Both the position numbers and the translations under genes were made by a program. From Eonycteris spelaea (taxonomy: Eukaryota; Chordata; Mammalia; Chiroptera; Pteropodidae), in NCBI GenBank assembly GCA_003508835.1, contig PUFA01000057.1, forward strand, positions 8,258,501 to 8,322,500: 64,000 nucleotides of DNA, given 5' to 3'. The stretch's first letter is position 1. Each line of letters starts with the position of its first letter. Below the pieces are notes generated by a model. The model was given only the letters and a program-made list of their open reading frames with translations, did not search any database and was not told where the DNA came from. Of the stretch, positions 37,288 to 49,199 are shown piece by piece.

Positions 37288-37830
37288 TACCTCAGAGGGA
37301 TAAAATGTTGAAAGGAGTACCTGTGGATGAGGCCCAGCTTTAGTTTTATTATAGCCCACCCCTGCCACATGTGCCAATTAAAATGTGTTGATGGCTCATT
37401 TCCACATTAAATAGGTGAATAGAGAATTAGTTACAAATGGAGAGAACACTGGTGGGTGTTTGTCCTGCTCCTGAAATTTGCACATGATCAGTCAGTTGTG
37501 CTGACCAGCTCATGCTTCCCTTGCCCAACAGCAGTGAAGAACCGCTCTCCTGCTGCCTGGCGCTGCAGAGACACAAGTCTCCCTTTAAGGAACAAATTCC
37601 AAAACTGTGTAGGCATCCTCCATAGACAAGCCATCAGAATAGGTGACTTTCAAAGAAACATAATTTATAATTTAAAAAAATTTAGCAATGAAGATGAGGT
37701 GAAGAATCATAGGAAAGAAAAACACATCTCTTACTATAGTACCTAAAGTAATTTTTAAAAGATTTTTATCACAAAAAATGCCATTAGTTTAAAAACATTC
37801 TTAAATGTCCTTTCCCCTCCTCTTTTTTAG
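37288..37830 (+). other. CFAP61: CFAP61 intron without recognised features
   Basis: Nothing recognised until the strong pyrimidine tract 'tttcccctcctcttttttag' before exon H. Confidence 0.5.
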
Positions 37831-38035
37831 GATATAGAGTACATTCGATCTCATTACAACATTGAGGATTTCATCTACTTTAGTCACCACCAGCGTGAAG
37901 AACATGGGCATCTGTATCATTTTGCCCTGAAACCCCATTTTTCGGCACTACACCAAAGTTTTTTCTGAGGAGATCCTCCGTTTAAGCTATAAATCCTGTC
38001 TCTACTACCCTATTTACCCAGAGTTCAGAGAAAAA
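37831..38035 (+). CDS. CFAP61: CFAP61 internal exon H (conserved core; net +1 frameshift)
   Basis: Opens in phase with DIEYIRSHYNIEDFIYFSHH and continues to HLYHFAL. An extra A in 'ctgaaacccc' (near 37932) shifts the frame. The next part reads FRHYTK, and after an extra A and a missing A around 37953-37963 it reads EEILRLSYKSCLYYPIYP and ends REK before the donor gtaagg. Human CFAP61 has the same chain (HFALNPIFRHYTKFFLKEIL...). The exon is 205 bases against 204 expected after correction. Uncorrected, translation stops soon after the first indel. The segment lies in the GNAT-like region and is one of the best conserved parts of the protein. Confidence 0.94.
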
Positions 38036-40902
38036 GTAAGGTAAAAAATGTAATTCAACTTTTCCAAGCAGCATCAGCGTTCACAGTATCATACGTATTG
38101 TGTGCCATGTTTTGTTCCCTTCCTCACTTGATGTATTTTGATTATAACGTGGCTCCAAAATCCCAAATGACTGTATTGAGTTTTAGCCCCTATACTTACA
38201 GTGGAATTTCAGAGGTTTTGAATTTCTGAAACAATCACAACCAATATTAATTAGTAAGAACAGTGTGTTGGCTTTTTCCATTTTGATGAAACAGAGACTG
38301 AAAACTATGCAAAAATGCCTCTAAGGGACACAAAAATCAGATATTTCTTATGGTTTATTAGTGAAATGCCAAAATGGTCCTCTCATGTTTTTCAAGCAAA
38401 GAACTTTTTAGTAATGAACCATAGAATAAATCAGTTCAATCCTATAATATTGATGTGATATCACGGCATTCCAAATAAGCACTATAACCACCCCCATAAA
38501 ATGGCATGGATTAAAAAAATGGAGATTTATGATACTGATGTAACCTTTATGTAAGCAATTACATATATAACTGCATAATACTTGTCCTACTTATGTAAAG
38601 GAATACTTTAGTAACTAACACACATCTAATGTATATACATTAGATATATTTGCATGTGCAGATAGCAGTTCTCTTTATCTACTTTCATTTATCCTACTTT
38701 AGTCTTCTTCATAGCACTTTCACTAGCTAAAATTTTATCTTTTTCCATGAAAGCAGAGGTGTTTTGTCTGTTCAAAGCTATATACCAGTGCCTAGAAGAG
38801 TCACACATATATGTGTGCGCACCGCGCGCGCGTGCACACTCACACCACACACACACGTACACACAGTGTATGGTTGTTCCACAGGCCAAGAGCTTCTTCA
38901 ACCTGGATTCTTAAGGTGTTGTTTCTGCAAGTTGGTTATCTTTGTCACACTGACAGCACTGATCCTCAGTTCTCTGTAGACTGGAAGGGTGATGATATTT
39001 CAGCCATTAGAGTAGGTACAAGTTGTCCCATCAGATCCCATTCATGACTGACAACTTTCTCAGCTCTGTCTTGAGTCTTCGATGTTGTCATATTTTTCTT
39101 AGTTACCACAGGTGAGCTAAGTGGATTTGTTAAATGATCTTACTTTTAGTAAACTGAAACAATCTGAAGTTTATTAGTACATTCACATAACAGTAATTTT
39201 ACCAATGTATCTTATTTAACAAAAGCCTTTTGGAGAAGTACAGAGGAATGGAAAAGAAGGAAGAAAAAACATGGAAACAATTTTTAGTGAGATACAGAAT
39301 ATACTTTAGTGATCATTTTTTTCCTATCAAAATGCATTCTATAGCAATTGTAAATGTCCTAGATTTAAACTTAATGAGATTTTGCTGGAAAAATCCTGGT
39401 CCTACAAAATTTCTTTTTATTTTACATTTGGCCAGTGCCAACTCGATGACCTTCAGGATGTGATATTAAATTCTTTAATTTTTATTCATGATGTTGCCTG
39501 CATGTTCCATGCTGATGGAGAGTGCTTTTGGATCCATGATAAAAATAGTATCCTGGACATTTCATGAATGTTCCTGTATTTATCCCTATGTGTGGATTCG
39601 AAATATGTTATGCATTATTTTATAGAGGGTGTGGGAAAAATATTTGGAAACATTTCCTCTCAGTCTGCACTTCCATTTGACTCACACCTATACATTTTAA
39701 ACAAGTTGTAAGTAGCCGTACCAAATGATTTAGGTAAGCATTTCCAAATTCTGCTCTAAATCTCTAGTCAACTGTAGTAAAAGTCTTACTTATGAGATGG
39801 TTTTCTCCACACCTTCTTTGCTAGAACATGCATTGAGAGACTTTCAGGTATAAAAACAGAGCTCTGCTAGGAATTCCTGGATTCTGTTTTTCATTGTTGT
39901 AAAATCAGGGTGTGAAAGTCAATGGTGAAGGATTTTAGAAAATTTCTTTTAGAAGCTCTTAGAAATGCTTAGGGCTATTTTTAGAAATAGCAAATAAGTC
40001 ACATGTAAACCATTTTATTTATTAAAACATGTCTGCAGTTCCAGTTTTATATTCTTTGTTTTCCAGCTTATGTATAATAAATATTATCTTTAAAAATATT
40101 GGCTTCACAGTTTAACTCTTTAGGTTTAAAAGGTTAAATACCAAGTTAGTTCACCAAAACTCTAAGACTTCATAAATGTAAAAGAAATAAAGATCACCAT
40201 GTTCAGTTTTTTTCTGCCAACTTTTAAACATTGGGTAAAATTAGTATTTAAAGATTCTCCTAAAACATGACTTATCATAGTTCATTTCAAGAAGCATAAA
40301 TCTGAGTCATAATTTAGTATTAATTTAAGTCAAAATAATATGATCCAATCCCCCACCCCACCGCCACTTTCCAGTTTCATCTTTTTGTTTAAAACACTTA
40401 TTTTATCAGCAGAGGTACAGTTGAAATAGTTGTGGCTTTCACAAGAAAGAGAATTTTTCTCATCTGCATTCAGTTGCCCTCAGATGACATTTTTATCTGT
40501 GTGCCTTCTTAAAGCAGCTTATGCCAACACGCAAAGGTTAACGGGACACAGATAACACAGCTTAATGGGGTCAAATGAAGCTGATTCATGATCACTATGG
40601 AGAAGAATATCCTCTTGGGAGAAATACTTGTACTGAAAAATCCCATAAACCAAACCACTTGTTTATCTGTCATTCCCACAGAGATAGTAATGTAATTACT
40701 CTCGTAATTATCTTCATTAGTGTCAGGCATTATCTACAATTCATTCCTCCGCTCATAGAGTATGTTTGTTTATTTGCTGAGTTTTTTTCCCCTATCTGAT
40801 TTGGCTGAGTTCAAAATTTGTATTTGTAAAGCCACATGCAGGCATCTGTGCTGTGATGCTCTGACATTTTCTCCCCTAAAATAAAGATTGCCGTCTTGGC
40901 AG
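38036..40902 (+). other. CFAP61: CFAP61 intron; one CG/CA repeat, otherwise plain
   Basis: AT-rich intron with the alternating purine-pyrimidine tract at 38801-38866. No exon or named repeat was recognised. It ends at 'ttgccgtcttggcag'. Confidence 0.55.
38801..38866. repeat. Alternating CA/CG simple repeat with (CG)5 core
   Basis: 'acacatatatgtgtgcgcaccgcgcgcgcgtgcacactcacac' continues into (AC)n. The CG core is unusual in a CpG-poor intron. Confidence 0.85.
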
Positions 40903-41035
40903 TTCCAGATCTCCTACGCCACTCCTGACATCCGCCCTTCATTACTTGGTTCCCGTGCGACCACGACGACAGATTGTCTATCCTCTGGAAAAGCTTGGCA
41001 TCAACGCTCCATCAAAGGCGGTCTCCAAGGATCTG
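40903..41035 (+). CDS. CFAP61: CFAP61 internal exon I (two missing C near the 5' end)
   Basis: Begins FQISYA after the acceptor 'cgtcttggcag'. Two C are then missing ('gccactcc' for gcccactcc, and 'tcctgac' for tccctgac, near 40919-40928). From there the frame is clean: TSALHYLVPVR, then PRRQIVYPLEKLGINAPSKA and VSKDL, ending before gtgggt. Human CFAP61 is almost identical here. The length of 133 plus two gives 45 codons. This is the last exon I can match; the following human residues (SYALNHTNRKL and onward, leading to the Rossmann-like part) are not found in the rest of the window. Confidence 0.94.
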
Positions 41036-44000
41036 GTGGGTAGCTGGGCGGCAGCAGGCAGGAGGCATGGTGCCAGCTTATGCGGGTGTGGCAGATGGGG
41101 TGGCAGCACTGTCTTCTAGGGAGCAGGCTGCTGCTTAATTACAGGGAGCCTGGTGCCCGTGCCCTTGCAGGGGCACCCTGTGGAAGCTCCCCTGTAGCCT
41201 CAGGTGGTTATTTCCCAGTAAGCCTAAAACAGGAGCCTCATGATCCCTCGGGTAACAGGCCCATGGACCCCATGGGGATGTCTTCGTGTGCTGCTGTGTC
41301 TCAAGGCAAGTGGCCTGTAGTCAACCTTCTGGGATATTTGTTTTTTTTTTCCCCTTGCTCAAAAAAGGAGATTACCCTATTCTATTATGTTTTGCTTTCT
41401 AGGCAAAAGTGGTCATTCACAATTTGGACAAAGCTAACTGAGAAAATTTTGAGCTGGCTGCAATTAAGATTTTTTGGGTCTGAGTCTTAAGCCAGGTTTG
41501 TTAGCTGCTTCAGGGAACCAGGATGACTAACAGGGACATATTAACTGCCCTGGGGTGGCAGGGAGTTTGACCTTAAAATGAACAGCTCTGTGAAGCTCCT
41601 GTTACCAGAACAAGAAAGGGATCAAAGTAAAATTTAGATTTAGCATTAAATGGAAGTGTACATGTATATGTACACACAGCCATGTTTAGTCACTTAACTG
41701 GAAAACGTGACTTTGTCAGGTTGACTTATGTGTAGGCTTGTAGTGTTTGAATAATACACTTCCACTTAAATAAGTTTAAAAAACTTTCAGTGGGCTGACA
41801 GTTGTCCATGTGAGAGAGAAAAGAGGGATGTGGAAAATTTAAATTCTCCAACCATTTAGCTAAGAAGTTGCTCATCAGAGCTAGATATGATGCTCAAATA
41901 AATAACTGGTGACAACCCCAGCGCTGCAGGAAGTGCATCATTATACTGCCCCAGTTCCCACTCTACATGTGAGTGCCAGGAGGGCAGGGGTGGCTTCCAC
42001 CAAGACCCATCTTAGAGGCAGCTGCTTACTGCAACTGAGGCTGCTTTCAGTCCTAATTTATCTATGTATTTGTAAAATAAAAAATAAATTTATATTTATG
42101 TTCTGATAAATTCTAAATTTTATATTTGAGTGGAAACTAAAAACAAATAGCAATTCTTTTCCCCTCCCAACTCTTTACTGTGGAAAATGTCAAGCATATG
42201 CAAAAATAGAATCATATATAAAGCAGGGCTTTTCATTCTGACTGTGCTGAGGACCAATCCATCATACACTGATAGTTTTATAAAAAAATGAATTCCTAAA
42301 AAATGAGATTAAAGAACAAAGACAAAAATTCAAGTCCAATTATTTTATTTTTAAATTTACAGATAGAGCATTTCTCTGTCCAATTGTTATAAAAGCTTCT
42401 GAATGTTTCTCTCAATCTCTGCACTTAACACCTTCGCAGACCTGTGACACTTACAGATGGGTACCTGTCTTAGACCATATTTTGAGTAGTACTGAAACTC
42501 CCATATACTTGGCACTTAGCTTCAACAATTTTCAAGTCTTGGCCAATTTTGGATCTTCTGCATGCCCACCCACTTCCCCTTCCTCTGTTATCATTTTGAA
42601 GCAATCCCCAAATATATATCATTTCATCCAGGATCACAGGTGTGTTCTCAGGTAGCAGGGACACAGCATTGCAGCTCACACTGTTTCTACTCTAGATGTA
42701 TGAGTGCTCAAGCACGTCTGGAGGACCTTTGGGATGGCCACCAGATAGTCTGTTTATGCGTAGAGATTCTGGGAAAGGACCCCTTTGGAATGAGAGTTAA
42801 GTGAGACCCACCTGTTTGATGAAAAGAGAGCATTGGGTTAAGGGAGGGTGGTTTCATCCATATCTATCACTGAAACACATATCGTCATGCTCATCCCAGG
42901 AGAAGGGGCTGCCAGTACTAAATACGTGGATGCAGCTTTTGTTGTCAGATCAGGATAAGGATGAGAGCTGCTGCCCTTTTGCAGCTATTGCTGAGACACT
43001 TTCATGTTTGGAGAGATCATTCAAATGGGCCAGGAGAAGTGATCACATATCAGTGGCAGCCCACGGCTCTGGTCCTGTGCCTTCAGCCAGTCCTCCAGTA
43101 GCATGAAGTGGCAGTGCTGGGGTGCATGGAGAAGCGGGGAGTACAGAGCTATGTCACGAATATCAAGAGCACTGTTTTTCTGAACACCAGGTGCCTCATC
43201 CACACTCCACCCCTGGAAATCTCAGAGTTAGACAACCTCCAGGTGGGGAGAAAGCCAGAGAAAACATTTTTTTTTCATTTAAAACAATCCCATCAAACTT
43301 CTCAGGTTTGTATGAGTTGAAATCATTGCTCACATTTAACAACCTTCTCCGTGGTCATGTTCCACCAGAGCCCCAGCTTATTTCAGGACATTGCAGAGGA
43401 TGGATTGTTTAAATCCTTGTCCAGGGTGGAGCCGATGCTTGGTACCTGTGATGTTATGCTGTGTTGTTCATTGTATCAGTGAATTCTGACTTTATAAGAA
43501 GCATTTTTACTGCTACTTGTACTCATTCTTGAGAAGGTTTTAGTAAAGATTTTGATTTAGTAAATGAGATTTAGTATCAAGATTCAGAAATCTTGATAGT
43601 TTGATCAAAGGATTATCAAGACCATAATCACATGTGGTGGGCTTAGATGTTCAAAAGTTAAAATGCTGTATTATGTGATTTTTAGTTTCCTTTTTTTTTT
43701 TAACATTTTAGGTAGATTTAACATTTTAGGCTAATTATCTGAGAAAAAAATGAGCCATTAGAAATTTTTTAGAAGGAATTTTTGTACAATCCTAAATACA
43801 CTGATTTTCTTCTTAGCAGAGCAAATAGTATTACACCTGTTGACTAAGTGAAGGTTAAGGAATCGTCATTACTAAATGAATTTTTTTTTTCCTTTTTAAG
43901 TTTTATATACCCCCTCTCCCAGTGCATGGAGCTTTATTTGGTCCTCTTGGCTCCCTCTCCGTGTCTGCACATTTCTCTCACTGGATATTTACCTTTCATA

Positions 44001-45990
44001 CCTTTTATCCTATTTAAACCATCTCAGAGTGACTGTTCATTCCCCCTCTTTCACCTAGGAAGACAGTCTTTAAGGGAACAGATCACTCCAGGCATGAGTA
44101 ATGGGATAGAAAGCATTTCATCTCGGTGGGTTGCCAATTTGAATCTGGCACAAGCCAGCAGTGATTGAAATTCATCACTGCATGGCAGGGAAATATACTC
44201 TTTCCCTATCCCAAAGCCCTGGTGGTTTCTGCCTGGTTTGAATGATAGGTGTCCCTGCCATAAAGCCTTCCCTTTTGTTTCTATCAATTGACAGCTTGCC
44301 CCATATCAAATCATAAGAAAGGACCTGGAAAACATGTAAATGATTTTCATTACACATTATAGAGGTAGGCCCAAAGATTCATCATAATGTCTCCATGGTC
44401 AATTAGTATAGATTCATGGACAAGAGAGAGGACTTTTTTTTCTAAGATCATAGCCACATGAGTCATTTCTTAGCTTTAATGGACCTTTGTGGCCTTATGC
44501 ATTTACATTCTGAGAATTATTCTGATGGGAATTTTTGATTAAATGAATTGGCGTGCGCCCACTTGCATGAGAAACCCTCAAAATTTAGCTGAAATGAATT
44601 GAAAGGCCATATTATTTAAAGACTGTGGAGCAAGTTGACTCACATTTTACTTTGAGGTGGTTCTGTGTACAAGCTTGCTTTCAGAGATGGTTTTGGACAT
44701 GGTCCCTGCCTTCAAGGAGCTTATAGTCTAGTGTCAGTATTAATGTAGGACCTCTCGGATAGTTTAAACCAGGCATGAGAGGACTGCCCTGACCCACAGT
44801 ATCAAGAGCCAGACTCAGGAGTAATAGCCACAGTGGGGTTAGATCTGTTCTGCAGAATCTTTCGGGAGGGAATGTGTTTCGCCCAAGGCATTGTTTCCTT
44901 TCCAGAACTGGGATTTTATATGATTCTTACTTGTGAATTTAAACACCAGAAATTGCTTTGAACTTAAATAGCTCCTACCCTTGCTTCAATAGATGCTGCC
45001 CATCATCCACTTCAGTCACTTTAGTTCTTCATCTTGGTTTTCAGTGTTCATAGCATTATAGTGTGAACTTATCTCTTTTTTCAAAATTTTTGAGGTACCA
45101 AATCAATTCATTATCTTTCAGACCATAGAATTATTTTAATAATCATACGTTCAGAGTGATTAATGCCTGATATTTTTTTATGGTTGTTTATTAGTGATGG
45201 TCTATTTAACTCTCCACTAATGAATTCTTTGAGGCCTCCATTTTCCCTTTATCCTTTTATACAAAGAAAAGTAATGGTTTATTTACCACCCCCTCCCCTT
45301 CTCAGAGCTAAGTGCTGCCCCACTTTTTTCTGGTATGTGATCTCTCGGGAAGATGTCACTCACTGGCATTCAGTTACCCTTTGAATTGTCCCTTTTCATC
45401 TCGGCTGTTCTTCCTCAGTCCAGCTATAATTACCATCTGATGGACTGTTACTGGATACTGTTTCACTTGTACATCTGCTGCCCTAGGAAATTACATTATT
45501 CACCCAGCACCTGCTAGATTTTCCCCAGCTAATTGTTTCCTAACTCCTTCCTTAAACCTGGAAACTTTCACTGCGAGTGCTTAGACTTCCCTTGGTTGTA
45601 TTTGTGGTTGAGGCATGTGTGTGTTCGCATGCACATGTATATGTTTAAGTTAGCCCTTTAGTATAGTAGAAGTTTCTAAAAATGCAAACCCATATTTTTC
45701 AGCATCATATATGCACTGATCATTATTAATGTGGCCATGATATTTTTTCTTGAAATCAAATTAACCCACTTTAAATCCTGCCATGAGTCAGTTTGTGTTT
45801 TCAAGCCACTTCTCAGACCATTTCCTAAGCATTAATATTACCTATAAGAAATGTATTTTCTCCTATTTGGTTAAACCCTTTTCTCTGGCATCTGTAGAAT
45901 AATTTACATAAATTCCATCATGAGCTTTTGTTTTTCTCCAAATAAATATAAATTCTTTGGTCATTTCTTTCCAATTCTCTGAACATTATC

Positions 45991-45996
<6 letters not shown>
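41036..45996 (+). other. CFAP61: Start of a very long CFAP61 intron
   Basis: No further exon matching CFAP61 was found. A degraded LINE-like repeat lies around 42120-42650 ('cttagcttcaacaattttcaagtcttggcca'). The rest is unassigned. Confidence 0.55.
42120..42650. repeat. Degraded old LINE-like repeat
   Basis: 'ggaaaatgtcaagcatatgcaaaaatag' and 'ttagcttcaacaattttcaagtcttggccaattttgg' with 'ttttgaagcaatccccaaatatatatcatttc' follow the order of a common old repeat 3' region. Family not certain. Confidence 0.45.

Positions 45997-46063
<67 letters not shown>
45997..46063. repeat. (TA)33 microsatellite
   Basis: An uninterrupted TA dinucleotide run of 67 bases, 44 bases upstream of the candidate exon at 46107. 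Long perfect TA tracts are unstable and hard to sequence, so the length is approximate. Confidence 0.97.
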
Positions 46064-46066
<3 letters not shown>

Positions 46067-46106
46067 GTATGTAAAGTTAAAGTACTGATATCATGATTTA
46101 CTGTAG

Positions 46107-46194
46107 GAAAAGCAAACCACAGAAAAGGAGGATGGCTTGACAGAGAGACCTTTTGGAATCTCCCAGATCTTTAGCACCAGCTACTTAATCAAAG
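46107..46194 (+). other. Candidate additional or alternative exon (unconfirmed)
   Basis: An 88-base segment lies between 'actgtag' and a gtaacc donor and is open in one frame: EKQTTEKEDGLTERPFGISQ, then IFSTSYLIK. The residue composition looks protein-like (charged start, then a hydrophobic Ile/Phe/Tyr part), but it does not match the human CFAP61 residues expected after exon I. The acceptor has a poor pyrimidine tract and follows a long TA repeat. It may be an alternative or lineage-specific exon, or chance. Confidence 0.3.
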
Positions 46195-46844
46195 GTAACC
46201 ACAGATAATAGGCTTTCCCCCGAGCAGTTTGGATTTTCCTCTTGGCAGAGTCATTCACTCTTAGGTTTGATCTAGTGCCAGCCTGACCTGGCTGGGCTCG
46301 GCTGAGAAGGTGCAGAGACATAGGGTACTGGGGTCAGTTTTTGGACACCAGCCGATCCAGGTTGTCTACACTTCTCTCTCTGTTGCATCAGCCTGCTGTT
46401 ACAAACCTTCCAAAATTTTAATGGCAGCTACTGGGAAAGGAGGAAAAAACTTGTGATCCCCTAGATATGTCACACTGTAGATTCCTCAAGTTCAGTTCCA
46501 TGTTGTATGTAGCTTCTTGGTGTTGTTAGAAAGTGCTCAGGTCAAGGCTCCGGGTGCGTGACTGAAGGTTAGCTCGGGAGGTGAAGTGTGGACACACTGC
46601 ACACTAGTGGCGTGATCAACAAGTATTGGACATTGTTTAGAAACGGGACTGCAATAGAGTGGCAGGATGAGGTCTTTAGGGCGTGCTGAAGAAGATTGTG
46701 AAAGGTAATTTCTTAACATCACAGTATCATCAAAAGTCAAGCCTACATCTTCTCCTCATTTTCTACAATAGATGTTATAGGACAGTCTCTCTCTTCCCTC
46801 CCTTTCACCCCCCCCTTTATCCTTCTGCTCTCTCTCTCTCTAAC

Positions 46845-47445
46845 AGCTTTATTGACATATAAATCATATATTATACAATTCACTTATTTAAATTGTACAA
46901 TTTATTGGTTTTTAAGTAAATTCAGAGTAGGACAACCATCACCACTATTTAATTTCAGAACACTTTCGTCACCCCAGAAAGAAACCCATTAGCAGTCATC
47001 TCCTATAGCCCCACCTCCAGCCCTCGGGAACTACTAATTTACTTATGATTCTATGAATTTGCCCATCTTGGACATTTTGTATAAATGGAATTATACAGTA
47101 CGTGGTATTTTGTGACCAACAGTTTCTTCACTTGGCATATTTTTGAGGTTCGCCCATTTTGCCATATGTATCAGTACTTGATTCTTTTTTATTGCTGAAT
47201 AATAATCTATTGTGGATATACTACATTTTATCTGTTGATAGAACATTTACTTGTTCCTCACTATTTGGCAACCATGAATATGCTGTGAACATTCATGCAC
47301 AGGTTTTTATGTGGATGTATGTTTTCACTTGGGGATATACATAGGATCAGAATAGCTGTATTATATAGTAACTCTATGTTTAATTCTAAAGAAGTGCCAA
47401 ACTATTTTCCAAAGTGGCTGTACTGTTTAGCATTCTCTCATTCTT
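46845..47445 (-). mobile_element. Old antisense L1 3' region
   Basis: 'agctttattgacatataaatcatatattatacaattcac', 'cccattagcagtcatctcctatagccccacctccagccc' and 'aactattttccaaagtggctgtac' are the reverse complement of a typical L1M 3' UTR and ORF2 end. Confidence 0.88.
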
Positions 47446-48456
47446 AGATGAGAGCCAGCATTCCTGCTAGTAAGGGGTGAAGTGCTAGTCAACTCAAGGC
47501 CATGGGTTCAGTTTTGGGAGAGGCACTTTCACACCATGCTGAGAGAGCTTCATACACATTATTTGACAGTGCACCAGTAATAAAAGCTTCAGCTCTTTTG
47601 ATAGCAGAGATATTTTTCTAAAATAAAACCTCCCCTGCTCTTATCTTTCCTGTATTAGCCTCCTGTGGGCTTACATGGACATTTAGGAGGGATCTGTAGC
47701 AAAGAAAACACCCATCCAAATCATGGGAGTAAAATGGAGGATGTTCTGGGTTTTTAAGCCACCAGCATGTCCTTTGTTTCAGTCCACTTTTTAGTAGTGT
47801 TATTGCTCTTAAAAGAAAACCGCCACAGCTCCCAACAGGAAAAAAAAAAAAAAAAAAGCTCCCGAGGCGTTTCTGGATGTTGATAGGGTTCTTGCACAGC
47901 CCAGTAGGAGGAAAAAATGCTTTCTGTTCCCTGCAGAGCCAGGGTAATGAATGCCGCAGAGGTCCAGAAGTGCCTCCGGATACATCAGCTGCCTGGCTGC
48001 AGTGCTCTGGAAGGCCACAGCCAAGCAGGGCTCCCGGGTGGACCTGAGCTCCGGGGCAGGAACTGGCCTTCGCAGCTAAGTGGCTTCTTCAGAATCCGCC
48101 TTCAGGAGAAAAGGCATAGCAGCGCCAACAGGAGGCTTTGCTTTGTGTATTTTTAAAGTAGCTGGGGATATAAAATGACAAAGGGAACAATTAGAGCTGC
48201 AGATGGACTAGGAGTTACAGCTTTTCTCCTTCATTAAAAAAAATGTCATTACAAAAGCAGTATGTAATTTATGGTTGACATTTTTGGCAAAAAACAATAG
48301 AAAGAAAAATCAGTAATGGCTGCAATTCTCTATAGATTAGTTAATATCCTGTGTTTTCACAGCTAGATTTTTTGTGTGGGGGGGAAAAAAACATTCATAC
48401 AATTAAATATGGGGTCGTATGTATAGAGAGTTTTGAAACATTCTTTTTCACTTATA
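47446..48456 (+). other. CFAP61: CFAP61 intron with an A18 run and a GC-richer block
   Basis: A run of 18 A lies at 47840-47857, followed by a GC-richer block (about 47860-48120) without a recognised family, exon or reading frame of note. Confidence 0.45.
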
Positions 48457-48826
48457 CAGTCATCCCTCAATATCTGTGGGGGACTGATTCCATGACCCTG
48501 TCGATACCCAAATCTGAAGATGCTCAAGTCCCCTATATAAAATGATGTAGTATTTGCATAAAACCTATGGCACATCCTCTCTAATATTTAATCATCATCT
48601 AGATTTCTTATAATACCTAATACAATGTAAATGCTGTATATATAGTTGTTACACTGTATTTTAGGGAATAAAGACAAAAAAGAAGTCTGTATGTGTTCAG
48701 TTCAGATTCAGCCATCATGACTAATAGTACAAGTCAGCAACGACACAATTTTTTTTCTCCGAATATTCTTGATCTGAGGTTAATTGACCCTCTGATGCAG
48801 AACCCAAGCATACAGAGGGCTGACTC
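48457..48826. mobile_element. MER2-like Tigger-type transposon with TA target site
   Basis: Starts 'cagtcatccctcaatatctgtggggg' and ends 'cagagggctgactc', with TA on both sides (48455-48456 and 48827-48828). 'gatgctcaagtcccctatataaaatgatgtagtatttgcataaaacctatg' and 'taatacctaatacaatgtaaatgctg' are diagnostic. At 370 bp it is close to the full MER2 length. No coding capacity. Confidence 0.9.
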
Positions 48827-48889
48827 TATGTTATAAATGTTTTTGCATGTTACAAGGATTCTGAATTGTTTTTTCAATAGTTGCAGTTG

Positions 48890-49100
48890 TCCTCTGACCA
48901 GCAGTCCCTAACCCTCAATGAGTACTTTCTCTGTGCTCCGCACTGTGTCCTAAGTACTTGCTTGGATTATCTCCCTGAATTCTCACACAAGTTTGCATGT
49001 CACTGCCTCCGTTATGCAGTGGGGGAAACAGTTAGGAGAGGTTCAGTTATGTAACTGAACATCAACCTAGCAGGATTGGAACAATCATGAAGCCACTTAA
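48890..49100 (-). repeat. MIR SINE
   Basis: 'atgagtactttctctgtgctccgcactgtgtcctaagtacttgc' and 'gggggaaacagttaggagaggttcagttatgtaactg' follow the reverse complement of MIR. Confidence 0.7.
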
Positions 49101-49199
49101 TTTCTGTCTCCTGTCACCTTGTAAATATGTTCACCGTGGCTGTGTTTTCTCCTGCACCTGGATGGAAAGTGGGCAAGTCCTGTGAGTTTTCTGGTTAAT

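Noticed and set aside
47809..48125. A18 run beside a GC-rich block, considered as a processed gene copy
   Set aside because: No recognisable protein or RNA in the block and no target-site duplication.
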